Source of the DNA: Actinoallomurus iriomotensis
Lineage (GTDB): Bacteria > Actinomycetota > Actinomycetes > Streptosporangiales > Streptosporangiaceae
Length of the DNA stretch: 61,324 nt
Assembly (NCBI RefSeq): GCF_030269445.1
Contig: NZ_BSTJ01000023.1
Location: forward strand, 1-61,324
Reading direction: 5' to 3'
Below are positions 15,570-25,422 of the stretch, piece by piece. Position 1 is the stretch's first letter. Every line of letters starts with the position of its first letter. The notes under the pieces were generated by a model that saw only the letters and a program-made list of their open reading frames with translations, ran no database searches and was not told the DNA's origin. Both the position numbers and the translations under genes were made by a program.

Positions 15570-15902
15570 TCAGTGGCCTTTCGCCTGCATGATCTGGCCG
15601 ATGTAGCCGAGTACGGCACCGCCGACCATCAGGGCGATGCCGAGAACCCACGCCTTGCCGCTCGCGGCCTGGCTGCTGTCGGTGGCCTGCAGTGCCTTGA
15701 TCTGTGCACGATCGGCGTCGCGTTCTGCGTCGCGGCGGCGCTCGTCCGCCCGGTACACCTCGGCGAGGACGTACCGGTCCATGGCTGCGGGGATCGCCGC
15801 GACCTGCACCTTCAACTCGGCGATGTCACCGGCCGTCTCGGCGTGGTTGCGGTCGATCCGCTCGACGAGCCAGCGGATATCCGGCGGGGTTGGTTCACTC
15901 AC
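15570..15902 (-). CDS. Coiled-coil membrane protein, DUF2746-like (110 aa)
   Basis: An N-terminal helical region (residues about 8-70) rich in Ala, Arg and Glu precedes one membrane segment near the C-terminus (about 83-103, AWVLGIALMVGGAVLGYIG). Small proteins of this layout occur in the lysis block of actinophages (DUF2746 type). GTG 15902 follows a GGGGG stretch. It may be a second holin or lysis regulator. Confidence 0.5.
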   Translation of the reverse strand: MSEPTPPDIRWLVERIDRNHAETAGDIAELKVQVAAIPAAMDRYVLAEVYRADERRRDAERDADRAQIKALQATDSSQAASGKAWVLGIALMVGGAVLGYIGQIMQAKGH

Positions 15903-15937
15903 TCGGGCCCCCGTCGTGAAGCACACACGGGCGTGCG

Positions 15938-18325
15938 TTAGTTGTTGGTCGAGCTGATGTACTTTTCGGTCGAGCTGTAGCCGGTGGCCAGGTCGTTCGT
16001 CCCGGTGTTGTCGTCCAGGTGAACGGCGGCCTGGAACTGCGCCGAGGTCGGGTAGGTGCCGCCGCTGCCGCCGGTGGACGACAGCCACCCGCGCCAGGTG
16101 TTCGCCGCGACGAACCCGCCCCCCGCGGCCGAGGAGCTGTGCAGGCCGGCCTTGCCGGACCCGGAGCTCTTCCAGATGTAGTTGCCGGTACAGATCCAGT
16201 ACGTCCCGGTGATTTCCACGGACGCCAGTGATGCACTGCCGCATGCGCGGACACGGTTGTCGCGGAACGCGGCCGCAGTCGAGTCGAGCTGCGCGGCCGT
16301 GCCCGAGCAGGACGCGAAGCTGTTGCCCTCGACGGCCACGCCGGCGCCGCTCACGGAGTTGACGTCACGGACGTGCACGCCGGTCACGACGGTGTCGATC
16401 TTGTTGCCGGTGATGACCGCGTTCGCCGAGGACACCGAGTCGATACCCTTCGCGCTCGCCGCGGTGCCGGACTTGATGACGTTGCCGGTGGTGATGGCGT
16501 CGGCGGTGTTGATGACCTCGATCGCCGCGGCGTTCGCGTAGTTCTTGATCACGTTCCCGGAGATCACCGACTCGCGGATCGGCACGCTCGACGGTGTGGT
16601 CAGTCCGGCAACGCTGATCACGGCGGACACGACGGACGCGCCGTTGTTCTGCGTGCCCATGTCGCGGAAGGTGTTGCCGGTGACGTCGATGCTCTCGCCT
16701 CCGACGGTCGCGGCGCTGGGCACCTCGAACCGGATGCCTCCGTTCGAGCTGGTGCAGGTGTTGCCGGACACCGTGGCGTCGATCCAGTTGTAGCCCCGGA
16801 CGAGGTAGTCGTTGAGGGCCTGGCCGTGGCAGCCGGAGATCCGGATCTTCTTGTGGAAGACGTTGTCGGTGAAGGAGTGCGAGCCGACGAGCCGTCCGAA
16901 GGAGCCGAGCGCACCGTACGCGCGGGCGGTGCACCCGCGGACCAGGACGTTGTCGCAGGGCGTGCCGTCGTACGCTCCGGAGCCGATGCCCGGCAAGACG
17001 CCGGAGTCCTTGGCGAGGTCGATTTGTACGGCCTCGGAGATCTGCCGACCGCTGGCGACAGGGTTGAAGCCCTCGAAGATGCAGCCGTCGACGATCGCGT
17101 CCTGCGTGCTGTTCAGCTCGACCGCGTGCCAGTCGCGGACGTTCCGTACGGTCACGCCCTCCACCATGACGCCCTTGGCGTGCGCGAAGATGATCGCCGT
17201 CACCGACCCGGTGAGCGCGTCCCCGGCCGCGTCCCAGACCCCACCGGAGATCCGGATGCCACCGCGGCCGCCGTACGCCGTGGGCGCATACGTGTCGTCG
17301 AAGTTCCGGATCATGTACTGCATCGAGCTGCTGCCGCGTTTCAGCGTCGCGCCCGGCATCACGTCGAGGTGGACCGCGCTCTTGATCTCCAGCTCCTCCT
17401 CGAGGAGGTACGTGCCGGGCGGGACGATGACGCGGCCACCCGGCGCGGTGGAGGCGACCAGGTCGAGCACGGCTTGGATGGCAGCCGCGTCGTCGTTGAC
17501 GCCGTCGCCCAGGGCGCCGTAGTCGGTGACGGCATAGCCTGTCGCGCCAGCGATCTGCCCGGGCAGCTGGTCGGGGCGGACGCGGCCGTCGGCGCCGAGC
17601 GTCGCGAGACCGCCGGCCTCCCCACGGCTGGTCTCCATGGCGTCCAGGCGGTCGGACAGGCCACCCGGGCCGGTGACGTAGCCCTCGATCGCGATCACGC
17701 GGTCGTCCGTGTCGCTCGGCTCGATGAGCACCGGGTCGACGCCGTCGATGACGCCGGTCTCGCTGCCGATGATGTAGATGCTGGGGTGCTTGTCGAGGTC
17801 GAGGAAACCGGGGTAGTAGCCGCGGGCGTCGGCGACGAGGATGCCTCCGGGGATCGGCGCTCCGGCCAGGGTGGTGATGTTCGTGACCTGGGCGGCGCCG
17901 TTCCCGCCGAGCACGCCGTCCCACAGCGTGCCGTGCGCGCCGGGGATCGGGTCGCCGTTGGCGTTGGTCGCCTGATACGGGACACGGTCGTAGCGACGCG
18001 CTGACGCGAGCTGGTCGACGTACGTGGGAACCGCGCTGACGAGGACGAGCTCGGCGGCGCTGACCGGGTCGCCGTCGACGGTGCCGGTCCACGTGACGAC
18101 GTAGCCGCCCGGGGCTTGGCCGGCGTCGACGTCCCACACGTAGCTGTACATGCCGGCGGCCGGGTGGGCGATGCCGCTGGAGGTCCCCGGCAGGACGGTG
18201 GTCGTGCCGTCGGCGGAGACGATGGTGATCGTCACATCGTCCAGGTCCTCGGCCGGGCCGCCGGGGTACTCGGCGAACAGACCGAGCAGGGTCGTGGTCG
18301 CGCCCTGAAGCACCGTGGTCGTCAA
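15938..18325 (-). CDS. Tailspike / pectate-lyase-fold receptor-binding protein
   Basis: The 795-residue protein begins with an Ig-like segment (about 1-95). A collar follows, then a pectate-lyase/beta-helix entry motif (VTDYGALGDGVNDDAAAIQ near residue 266) and a long stretch of parallel beta-helix repeats with many GNxI turns. Such proteins bind or depolymerise host surface polysaccharide. Its N-terminal segment resembles the first 90 residues of the connector gene at 28205-29008. Confidence 0.85.
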   Translation of the reverse strand: MTTTVLQGATTTLLGLFAEYPGGPAEDLDDVTITIVSADGTTTVLPGTSSGIAHPAAGMYSYVWDVDAGQAPGGYVVTWTGTVDGDPVSAAELVLVSAVPTYVDQLASARRYDRVPYQATNANGDPIPGAHGTLWDGVLGGNGAAQVTNITTLAGAPIPGGILVADARGYYPGFLDLDKHPSIYIIGSETGVIDGVDPVLIEPSDTDDRVIAIEGYVTGPGGLSDRLDAMETSRGEAGGLATLGADGRVRPDQLPGQIAGATGYAVTDYGALGDGVNDDAAAIQAVLDLVASTAPGGRVIVPPGTYLLEEELEIKSAVHLDVMPGATLKRGSSSMQYMIRNFDDTYAPTAYGGRGGIRISGGVWDAAGDALTGSVTAIIFAHAKGVMVEGVTVRNVRDWHAVELNSTQDAIVDGCIFEGFNPVASGRQISEAVQIDLAKDSGVLPGIGSGAYDGTPCDNVLVRGCTARAYGALGSFGRLVGSHSFTDNVFHKKIRISGCHGQALNDYLVRGYNWIDATVSGNTCTSSNGGIRFEVPSAATVGGESIDVTGNTFRDMGTQNNGASVVSAVISVAGLTTPSSVPIRESVISGNVIKNYANAAAIEVINTADAITTGNVIKSGTAASAKGIDSVSSANAVITGNKIDTVVTGVHVRDVNSVSGAGVAVEGNSFASCSGTAAQLDSTAAAFRDNRVRACGSASLASVEITGTYWICTGNYIWKSSGSGKAGLHSSSAAGGGFVAANTWRGWLSSTGGSGGTYPTSAQFQAAVHLDDNTGTNDLATGYSSTEKYISSTNN

Positions 18326-18339
18326 CTAATTCCTCCTGA

Positions 18340-18966
18340 TCACAGCGGGTGCGGCGTGCCGCCAGCGTCCTTGTAATAGAGCCGGTTGCTCTTGACGTAG
18401 AGCACGACACAATCGGCCGGTGGGGTGGGCGGGTCGGTCGTACGACCGTTGTTGGTGATCAACATGCCGCCGTCGCTGACGAGATTGATGAGGGCTTCGT
18501 TGGGGGCGCCGGTGTTGGTGGCGTTAAGGCTGACTTGGCCCGCCGAGTGGCCGCTGCCGCTGTCGTGCATGCGCACGTCGACGGAGGCCTGCACCGTGGT
18601 CGTGTCACCGTCGATCCGGGACACCTGCAGGGATTGGAAATAGCTGCCGTTCCACACGTAGCCCTCGGCGCCGAAGTCGGGGAATGTGCCGCCGGCGGCC
18701 TCCTCGGTGCGGAGCATCGTTCCGGCGTTACCACCGGGCGAGTAGATGTCTGCGGGCCCGTCGGGGTTGTAGAACCGGATCCGGGAGTCGGCAGCGCTGA
18801 TCTCGATGCGGGTCTCGGAGGAAGGGTCTCCGACGACGAGCTTGCCGTTGCTGAAGGACGTCTTCGCGGCGCGCGGTGCGGTTTCGAGGGCGCGGAGGCG
18901 CCGCTTGATGTCGGCGAGCTCGCGGGCGAGGCTGCTCTCGTTACGGGGCAGGTTCTGCGCGGTCAT
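18340..18966 (-). CDS. Minor tail / fibre protein (208 aa)
   Basis: A short N-terminal coiled coil (residues 8-32, ESSLARELADIKRRLRALE) is followed by beta-rich sequence typical of trimeric tail proteins. It overlaps the upstream Gp37-like gene by 4 nt and precedes the tailspike gene, so it probably joins the spike to the baseplate. Confidence 0.7.
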   Translation of the reverse strand: MTAQNLPRNESSLARELADIKRRLRALETAPRAAKTSFSNGKLVVGDPSSETRIEISAADSRIRFYNPDGPADIYSPGGNAGTMLRTEEAAGGTFPDFGAEGYVWNGSYFQSLQVSRIDGDTTTVQASVDVRMHDSGSGHSAGQVSLNATNTGAPNEALINLVSDGGMLITNNGRTTDPPTPPADCVVLYVKSNRLYYKDAGGTPHPL

Positions 18967-20132
18967 GTGGTGCCCCTCGGGTTCTCGATGCTGAGGGTGG
19001 TCTTCACGACGGGTGCAGGTGTGATCGTCATGGTGATGACCCGGGCGTTCACTTCCATCGGGTTGATGGAGCTGCCGGGGAAGCGTGCCTCGTCGCTGAT
19101 GCGGGCGCGGATGTAGTCGCCCGGGGCGCAGTTCGGGATGCCGTGGACGATGAACTCGGGGACGACGATGTCGCCGCGCCGACGCTCGATCTCAGCGGCG
19201 GCGTGCTGCGCGGCGATGGCTGGCGTGGCGTCGTTTTTGTAGCTGACGATCGTCTCCAGCAGCGGGTAGCCGGCGACGAGCTCGTCGGCCGCGTACGCCT
19301 CCCCCCAGACCATGGCCTCTTCTTCGCCCTGGCCGATCGCCGCGGCGTAGTTCGCGGAGCTCTCGCCGTCCTCGGGCCACGCGTAGTCGATGATGCTGGT
19401 GGGCCCTGGCTTTGGTCCGGCGGGGTACTCCAGCGAGAGGCTGTCGTCGTCGGCGGGCCGGCCGACGTGTGGGTAGCCGAGCACCAGGCGGCGGCGGATC
19501 CGGGTGCCGTCGAGCCAGGTGTCGATGCGCCATTCGAAGCCGACGGACGTCGCCAGGTCGTCCAGGAGCTGCCCGTAGAAGGGGAACTCGTACCCGTGGT
19601 AGCCGCCGGCGTCTGTTTCGGTGTCGCGGCGGTCGATGAGCTGCCCGGACATGACAGTCGGGTCCATCTCGATGCTGAGGTCGCCGACGGGGTAGCCCAT
19701 CCAGGTGACGTCCTGGGCGTCCTGGAGGATGGCGCGGAAGACGTCGAACGCGTCAGCCTCGGTGAACTCCAGCAGCTTGCGGGAGCCGTAGCCGGCGGTC
19801 GGCCGGAGGATCCGGTGCTGGTCGAGCACCGACCGCAGCTCGCTGCAGGACAGCTCCATGACCTTCTTGCTGGCCCGGTATGAGGGCCGGTTCCAGATCA
19901 CGTACTCCGAGATCGGGACGTCGTCGGCGAACACCACCAGGGTCGTGCGCCGGGGCACGGCCTTCCCCCAGGGGTCGAGCTGCTGGACGCGGCGGTTCCC
20001 GACGTTGAGAGACGCGCTGAGCTCGCCGGCCTCCGGCAGGGAACGGGCGAACGGCTGCAGCGTGAACGGCATGTGCTCGGCCACCTGGACGCCGGTCAGG
20101 AGGTCGTGCAGGCCGTACCGGAACTCGGTCAT
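18963..20132 (-). CDS. Gp37-like siphovirus minor tail protein (389 aa)
   Basis: ATG 20132 starts a 389-residue protein whose N-terminus (MTEFRYGLHDLLTGVQV) and interior (SEYVIWNRPSYRASKKVMEL) resemble the Gp37-like family of actinophage tail-tip proteins. It overlaps the genes on both sides by 4 nt. It most likely forms part of the tail-tip hub. The family call is from memory of the pattern. Confidence 0.7.
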   Translation of the reverse strand: MTEFRYGLHDLLTGVQVAEHMPFTLQPFARSLPEAGELSASLNVGNRRVQQLDPWGKAVPRRTTLVVFADDVPISEYVIWNRPSYRASKKVMELSCSELRSVLDQHRILRPTAGYGSRKLLEFTEADAFDVFRAILQDAQDVTWMGYPVGDLSIEMDPTVMSGQLIDRRDTETDAGGYHGYEFPFYGQLLDDLATSVGFEWRIDTWLDGTRIRRRLVLGYPHVGRPADDDSLSLEYPAGPKPGPTSIIDYAWPEDGESSANYAAAIGQGEEEAMVWGEAYAADELVAGYPLLETIVSYKNDATPAIAAQHAAAEIERRRGDIVVPEFIVHGIPNCAPGDYIRARISDEARFPGSSINPMEVNARVITMTITPAPVVKTTLSIENPRGTT

Positions 20133-21049
20133 ACCGGCTCGACGAGGAGGTTGCCGCCATGCACGAACGCGCTGTGCGGAGTCGTCGCGATCGAGGTCAT
20201 CCGGTAGACCGGGGTGATGGTGATGACGGCACCGGGGGTCATGCCATCGACCAGGAACCGGCGGGACCCGGTGGTGAACGAGTGGCCGCCGACCTCGTGC
20301 CCGAACGCGGCGGGCAAGGTGAACCCGCCGGAGATCCGGTAACCACAGCGAGTGGTCGCAGTGTCGGTCTGGTCGTTGTGGCACTCCGCGCCGATCGTGA
20401 CGTGTACCGCACCGGAGGCCGGGACGACGTAGCTGATCGGCGGCCACTGCCCTGCGGTGAAGTCCGTCCACACGCCGGCAGCCGGGGTGGGATTGTCGAG
20501 GCCGCCAACCTGCAGGGTCTGCTTCGGCAGCGGGACCTGTCGGATCTGCGGCGCGACGACCTTCACATCCTGGGTACGGATCTTCCCGTTCGTCTCCGCG
20601 TTGGCCTGCACGAACGCTGTGCCGACGAGGAGCGTCTTCGCTGTGGGCTGGTCGGCGGGCGGGAGCGCCGGCGCGGTGGGCGTCCCGCTGGAGGGCGTTC
20701 CGGTCAGGACCCGGAAGCGCCGGATCGTGGCTGCGTCAGTGCCGTTGTCGACGACCTCGGCGATCACCGCGTCCAGCCGGGTCTGCGTCGACGAGCTTGC
20801 CTGGATGTCCAGGTCGACCTGGGCGGAGTTCTCCAGCGGGATGTAGCCGTTCTGGCCGTCGTCGATCGCGCAGAGACCAGCGGGCAGCCGGACCTTCATG
20901 TCGGGAGTGGGCAGCGCCTGAAGGGCCAGGCCGCGCACGATGCCGGCGTAGGGGTAGAGCGAGCCGAGGACGGCTGACCGCATCTCGGCGGCGGTGGCGG
21001 GCACGTCGTCGAGCCAGGCGGGGTTCCGTGCGGTAACGCTGGTGGCCAC
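20129..21049 (-). CDS. Minor tail / baseplate protein (306 aa)
   Basis: GTG 21049 has GAGGAG six nt upstream. The N-terminal half (NPAWLDDVPATAAEMRSAVLG) is common in actinophage tail proteins; the C-terminal half is beta-rich and may bind carbohydrate or subunits. It sits between the distal tail gene and the Gp37-like gene. Exact role unknown. Confidence 0.65.
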   Translation of the reverse strand: MATSVTARNPAWLDDVPATAAEMRSAVLGSLYPYAGIVRGLALQALPTPDMKVRLPAGLCAIDDGQNGYIPLENSAQVDLDIQASSSTQTRLDAVIAEVVDNGTDAATIRRFRVLTGTPSSGTPTAPALPPADQPTAKTLLVGTAFVQANAETNGKIRTQDVKVVAPQIRQVPLPKQTLQVGGLDNPTPAAGVWTDFTAGQWPPISYVVPASGAVHVTIGAECHNDQTDTATTRCGYRISGGFTLPAAFGHEVGGHSFTTGSRRFLVDGMTPGAVITITPVYRMTSIATTPHSAFVHGGNLLVEPV

Positions 21050-21059
21050 TATCGTCTCC

Positions 21060-21995
21060 TCAGTCCCACGCGGAGTTGGCTCGGATGGTCGCGATGGCGA
21101 CCAGGTCGGGGTCGGTGGCCGTGCCGAGGAACCGCAGGCGATTCGGGCCGCGCACGAGAACGAACTGGGTCGTGATCGCGCTGCCGACGACCGGCGAGCG
21201 GTTCGCGACGCCGTTGAGCAGCGCGGAGCCGACCCGGCAATCGATGTCGAGGAAGTCGCCGACACCGAGCTCGACGTCGTACGCCAGGTGGAGGCCGGTG
21301 GTGTCGTTGAGGACCTGGAGGTCGCGGCCGGGCCCGTCGAGGCGGATGAACGGCTGGGTCTCGTAGGTGCCTGCGTTCGTCACGGTGGCCCGCTCCGAAC
21401 CGGGCGGCCGGGCCGGGAACCGGATCGGCGGTGTCCAGGGAGGCGCCAGGCCGGGCGCGGACACAGCGATGCTCATCTGCGCGAACAAGCCGTCGTCGGC
21501 GTATTTACGGGGGTCCGGCGCAAGGACCGTCACGTCGTACTCGGCGAGCGTGTCCGTGACGAGGTCGACGAGGGGTTCGCCCGTACGACGCGCCATCACG
21601 AACTTCGGGACGGCCTCGTCCAGGCGCACCTTCACCAGCCGGCGTGGCGGCAGCACCTGCATGAGCCGGTCCCGTGCAGCTTCCAGGGCCGCTCGATCCG
21701 GTGCCCGGATCTGCCCCTTCAGCCCGACGGTCCGCGCGCCGTAGTAGTTCTCAGCGTCGAACGCGCCGTCCTCGCCGACGATGTTCTCCGCGCCCTCGTC
21801 GAGGGTGGCGGCCGCCCAGCCGCTGATGTCGGTGACGCGCCAGTGCACGTACTCGTCGTCGACCTGGCCGAGGGGGATGACGATGCCGGAGCCAGCCGAG
21901 TCGTCGATGGCGCCGGAGTAGCCACCGAACCGGAACCCCGGGGGGAGACCGGATGGTCCCTCGTGCGCCGGTGGCTCGATCGCGGGGATGCTCAC
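21060..21995 (-). CDS. Distal tail protein (Sipho_tail type, 311 aa)
   Basis: This protein follows the tape measure in transcription order, the standard place of the distal tail (Dit) protein. The beta-rich sequence with LKGQIRAPDRAALEAARDRLMQVL resembles the first Dit domain, and the C-terminal half has galectin-like beta spacing. It should form the hub joining tail tube and baseplate. Confidence 0.7.
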   Translation of the reverse strand: MSIPAIEPPAHEGPSGLPPGFRFGGYSGAIDDSAGSGIVIPLGQVDDEYVHWRVTDISGWAAATLDEGAENIVGEDGAFDAENYYGARTVGLKGQIRAPDRAALEAARDRLMQVLPPRRLVKVRLDEAVPKFVMARRTGEPLVDLVTDTLAEYDVTVLAPDPRKYADDGLFAQMSIAVSAPGLAPPWTPPIRFPARPPGSERATVTNAGTYETQPFIRLDGPGRDLQVLNDTTGLHLAYDVELGVGDFLDIDCRVGSALLNGVANRSPVVGSAITTQFVLVRGPNRLRFLGTATDPDLVAIATIRANSAWD

Positions 21996-22002
21996 CGGCG
22001 CC

Positions 22003-25000
22003 TCACTTCCTCAGCCGCCACGCCGTCAGACGCGCCGACTCGTTGGCGAGCTGGTGGACGTCCATCTCCTGGGTCAGGTACGTGTTGTTGATCTGCGGGG
22101 CGGGCCGGTCCGCGGCCGCGCCGTCTCCGCCGCGCACCGGGATGGTCAACGCGGGGATGCGGGCGCCGCGGTTGATGGCGTCGAGGAGCTGCCGGTTCTC
22201 GGCGGCCGGCTGCTTCCGTACGACGTACTCGCCGGCGGTCCCCCACAGCGGCACGCGGTCGGTGCCGGCCGGGCCGACGATCGGGCCACCGCGGGCGTAA
22301 CCGTGCGCGTGCATGTCCGCGATCAGCGCCGCGCCCGAGGCAGTCTTGCCCAGGTCGGACGCCATCAAAGTGACCGCCGTGGCCAGCGACGCCGGATCCA
22401 GGCCCGTAGCGTTCAGCAGTGCAACCCACGAGGTGACGCCGCTGGTCTTCAGGGCGGAGCGGACAGTCAGGATGTTCGGCAGCGCCGCGAGGGTGTTCTG
22501 CTGCGCCTGTTCCTGCGTGACCTTGCCCTGAAGGCTGGCCAGTCCCTTGGTGTTGAGCTTGACGGCATCGGCGGCGATCTTCTCCGCCTGCGCGCCTCCC
22601 ATCGCCAGCAGCTTGTTGGCGAGGTCGCCGGCGCCGCGGTCGGCCAACGTCTGGAGGTTCTTGATGAAGCTGGCGTTGTCCTTGATGCCGAGCGCGAGGG
22701 CGACGTCGAGTTGCTTGGCCGGGCTGTACTTGGCGTACTTGTACCGGTTCTCGACGTCGGTCAGCTTCTTGGTGGCCGCCGCGACGTCCTCGCGTTCGGT
22801 TGCGATCCTGCGTTCGGCCGCCGCGATGGCACGCGGGTCGTGCCTCTTGCGTGCCCGATAGAGGGCATCCTCGGCGTTCTTGAGCTGGTTGATCTGCGTC
22901 TTGCGGGCCTTGACCGCCGCGTCGTAGTCCTTCTTGGTGGCCGGCTTGACCGCGTCTTCCCAGAACTGGAGGACGTCCGACAGCGACAGCGGGGACACGT
23001 CGCCGCCGCCCGCGTAGCCGACGACACCGCCGCTGGCGAACCCGTTCTTGCCCTGGTTGATCGCCTCCAGCAGGCCGCCGTACTTCTTGGCCTGCGACGC
23101 GCGGACGACGTACTCCCCGTTCGACAGCCACACGGGGATGTCGTCGGATGTGCCGGAACCGGGGCCGACGACCGGCCCGGACGGTCCACCGCCGGCCAGG
23201 TGCTGCACGGGCCCGCCGGTGGCTCGGTGGATGGGACCGCCGGTGGCCTTGGGCCGGTACCCCGAAATCGCCTCGCGCTGATTCTGGTAGGCGACCGTCT
23301 TGGTGATGTGCATCCGCTGGTAGATGTCGAGGTAGCGGCTGCCCACCGAGCTGGGGATGGCGTGGACCGCCGCCCAGAACTTGGTCGTGTTGCCCGTGAT
23401 CACGCCCGTCTTCGGGTTGATCTTCAAGCCGTTCGCCTTGAGCCACTTGTTGTAGTAGTCGGCGTTGTCGCCGCGGAACAGGCCCGTTTTCGGGTCGAGC
23501 TTCAGGTTGTGGCCCTGCAACCACTTGTTGAAGTAGTCGGAGTTGTCGCCCTTGAGCAGGCCCGTCTTCGGGTCAAGCGTCAGGCCCTGGGCCCGGTGCA
23601 GCTTGTCCATGAAGTCGGTGTCATCGACGTTCAGCTTGACCGGGGTGATGCCGAGCAGCCTGTTGGCCAAGATGTTCGCCTGCGCGGCCGAGTAGTGCAT
23701 TTGCTCGGCCATCGCGACGATCTGATTGCGGGCCTTCTCCAGGAACGGGGCCGGGTCCTTACCGACGGCCTTCAGCGTCACCGCGACCTTCTGCGCCTGC
23801 GTCGCCACCTTGTCCAAGGCCAGCTCATTCGCGGCGCCCTTTTGCGTCGCGAAGCCATGCGCGTGGCCGTTGTCCTTCAGCGACTGCGTCATCGCGGTGA
23901 TCGCCTGGCGGTACTGCCCCAGCGCCTCACGCTCGCCGAGGGCCTTGCCGGTCAGGTCGGTCATCGCGGCCTCGAGCTTGTCGGCGGCCAGCGCGGCGGC
24001 CTCCTGCGCGGTCACCAACTGGTTCGACTTCGCGGCGGCGATCGTCGCCTGCTCCGAAAACGACGGGAAGGTACCCGTCGCCATGTGGAGGCTGTCGTCG
24101 GTTTTGATCAGTCCACCGGACAGCTTGGACAGCCCGTCGTGCATCGCGTCCATCGACAGCGCGCCGTGGGTGAGCGCGTCATACATCGGGCTGAACACGC
24201 CGCCGAAGCGCGAGGCCAGGTCGATCGCGTGGGCGAGCGGCGGCAGGAGCGCGGTGATATTGGTGACGAGGTCAGCGAACCCGCCGGCGTTCTTCCCGGC
24301 CGAGTCCGCCATGATCTCGATCGCGCGGCCCAGGTTCCCGGTGATGTCCGGCAGCCGGCCGCCCAGCGCGGCGAGCAGCCGGTCGGCCGCGCGGGACGAG
24401 GCGTCGAACGCCGGCGCGAGACGCTGCGCGGCCACGCCGGCGTCGCTGGCGAACTTGGAGACGGCCGGGGCCAGCACCGCGAAGTCCTTCTTGAGGGTCG
24501 GCTCGAGCTTGTCGAATGCCTCCTCACCGGTCTTGGCGATCTCTAGCCAGGTCTGCTCGAACGGCGCCGCGATCTTCTTGGTCTCGCTCTTGACGTGCGT
24601 CGTCATGTTGCCGAGGGCGCGCTGGACCTGCTTGTCGCCGTAGGTGGCCTTCAGGCCGAGGCCGGCCAGCGCGCCGCCGACGCCGAGAGAGATCGCGCCC
24701 TCGGCGAGGTTCGCCGCGAACGGCACCGCCGCCAGTGCACCGACGACGATCGCGATCATGCCGGGGCCGGACTCGGCGAAGCTGGAGAGGCTCGAGTTGA
24801 GCGCCTTGGTGGCGGCGTTGCCTTGCTTGCTGATGAGCTGGAAAGCCTCGCCGCCGACCTTCTCCAGGTCGCCATACTTCTGCCGCAGGTCAGTGACCAG
24901 CTTGTTGTGTTCCTTGACCGCCCCGGACGCCTTCAGTGCACCGAGGCGCTGCGCGGCGGCGGCCAGCTCGGCGTCCCGGGCGAGTTGCCGTTCCTGGTCG

Positions 25001-25422
25001 GCCGCCTCGTCCGCAGCGCGGGCCTGCGCACGGTGTGCCTCAGCAGCTTTGAGCGAGGCGCGCGCGAGCGCCTGCTCGGCCTGCTCTGCGATGCGCGCAG
25101 CCCGCGCCTCATCCAGGATGCCCTCCTCGGCGGCCTTGGCCGCAGCGTCCGCCCGGATGAGTGCCTTCTCTGCCTTCTGTGCGGCGCGCTCGCTCTCGTC
25201 GCCGAGCTTCTTGGCGGCCAGAGCCGACCGGGACATGGTGCTGCCGTACTCGCGTACGGCGGCGGCCGCGGAGGCGGTGACGCGCTCCTGGGCGGCCTGC
25301 TGACGCTCAAGGCGCGCGAGTTCCCGGTCGTACTCGCGCGCCTTGTCGGTGGACCTCTCGAAGGCGTCCTCGACGCCGTGGCTGTCGCCGTCGATCCCGA
25401 TGGTCAGGTCACGACCCGGCAT
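22003..25422 (-). CDS. Tail tape measure protein (1139 aa)
   Basis: It is the longest late gene and sets tail length. At about 0.15 nm per residue it predicts a tail of roughly 170 nm, hence a siphovirus. The N-terminal 250 residues are coiled coil (Ala, Glu, Arg-rich). A hydrophobic segment follows near 235-265, then Gly/Ala-rich repeats. A tandem repeat of about 26 residues (LDPKTGLLKGDN..., LDPKTGLFRGDN..., INPKTGVITGN) is encoded at about 23389-23590. ATG 25422 has GGGAGG upstream and overlaps the end of the frameshifted chaperone by 14 nt. Confidence 0.9.
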   Translation of the reverse strand: MPGRDLTIGIDGDSHGVEDAFERSTDKAREYDRELARLERQQAAQERVTASAAAAVREYGSTMSRSALAAKKLGDESERAAQKAEKALIRADAAAKAAEEGILDEARAARIAEQAEQALARASLKAAEAHRAQARAADEAADQERQLARDAELAAAAQRLGALKASGAVKEHNKLVTDLRQKYGDLEKVGGEAFQLISKQGNAATKALNSSLSSFAESGPGMIAIVVGALAAVPFAANLAEGAISLGVGGALAGLGLKATYGDKQVQRALGNMTTHVKSETKKIAAPFEQTWLEIAKTGEEAFDKLEPTLKKDFAVLAPAVSKFASDAGVAAQRLAPAFDASSRAADRLLAALGGRLPDITGNLGRAIEIMADSAGKNAGGFADLVTNITALLPPLAHAIDLASRFGGVFSPMYDALTHGALSMDAMHDGLSKLSGGLIKTDDSLHMATGTFPSFSEQATIAAAKSNQLVTAQEAAALAADKLEAAMTDLTGKALGEREALGQYRQAITAMTQSLKDNGHAHGFATQKGAANELALDKVATQAQKVAVTLKAVGKDPAPFLEKARNQIVAMAEQMHYSAAQANILANRLLGITPVKLNVDDTDFMDKLHRAQGLTLDPKTGLLKGDNSDYFNKWLQGHNLKLDPKTGLFRGDNADYYNKWLKANGLKINPKTGVITGNTTKFWAAVHAIPSSVGSRYLDIYQRMHITKTVAYQNQREAISGYRPKATGGPIHRATGGPVQHLAGGGPSGPVVGPGSGTSDDIPVWLSNGEYVVRASQAKKYGGLLEAINQGKNGFASGGVVGYAGGGDVSPLSLSDVLQFWEDAVKPATKKDYDAAVKARKTQINQLKNAEDALYRARKRHDPRAIAAAERRIATEREDVAAATKKLTDVENRYKYAKYSPAKQLDVALALGIKDNASFIKNLQTLADRGAGDLANKLLAMGGAQAEKIAADAVKLNTKGLASLQGKVTQEQAQQNTLAALPNILTVRSALKTSGVTSWVALLNATGLDPASLATAVTLMASDLGKTASGAALIADMHAHGYARGGPIVGPAGTDRVPLWGTAGEYVVRKQPAAENRQLLDAINRGARIPALTIPVRGGDGAAADRPAPQINNTYLTQEMDVHQLANESARLTAWRLRK

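Noticed and set aside
21988-24546. 852-codon open frame on the plus strand through the tape-measure region
   Set aside because: It is an antisense shadow of the tape measure gene: no ribosome site, Arg/Gly/Val-rich composition, and overlap with a clear coding frame.
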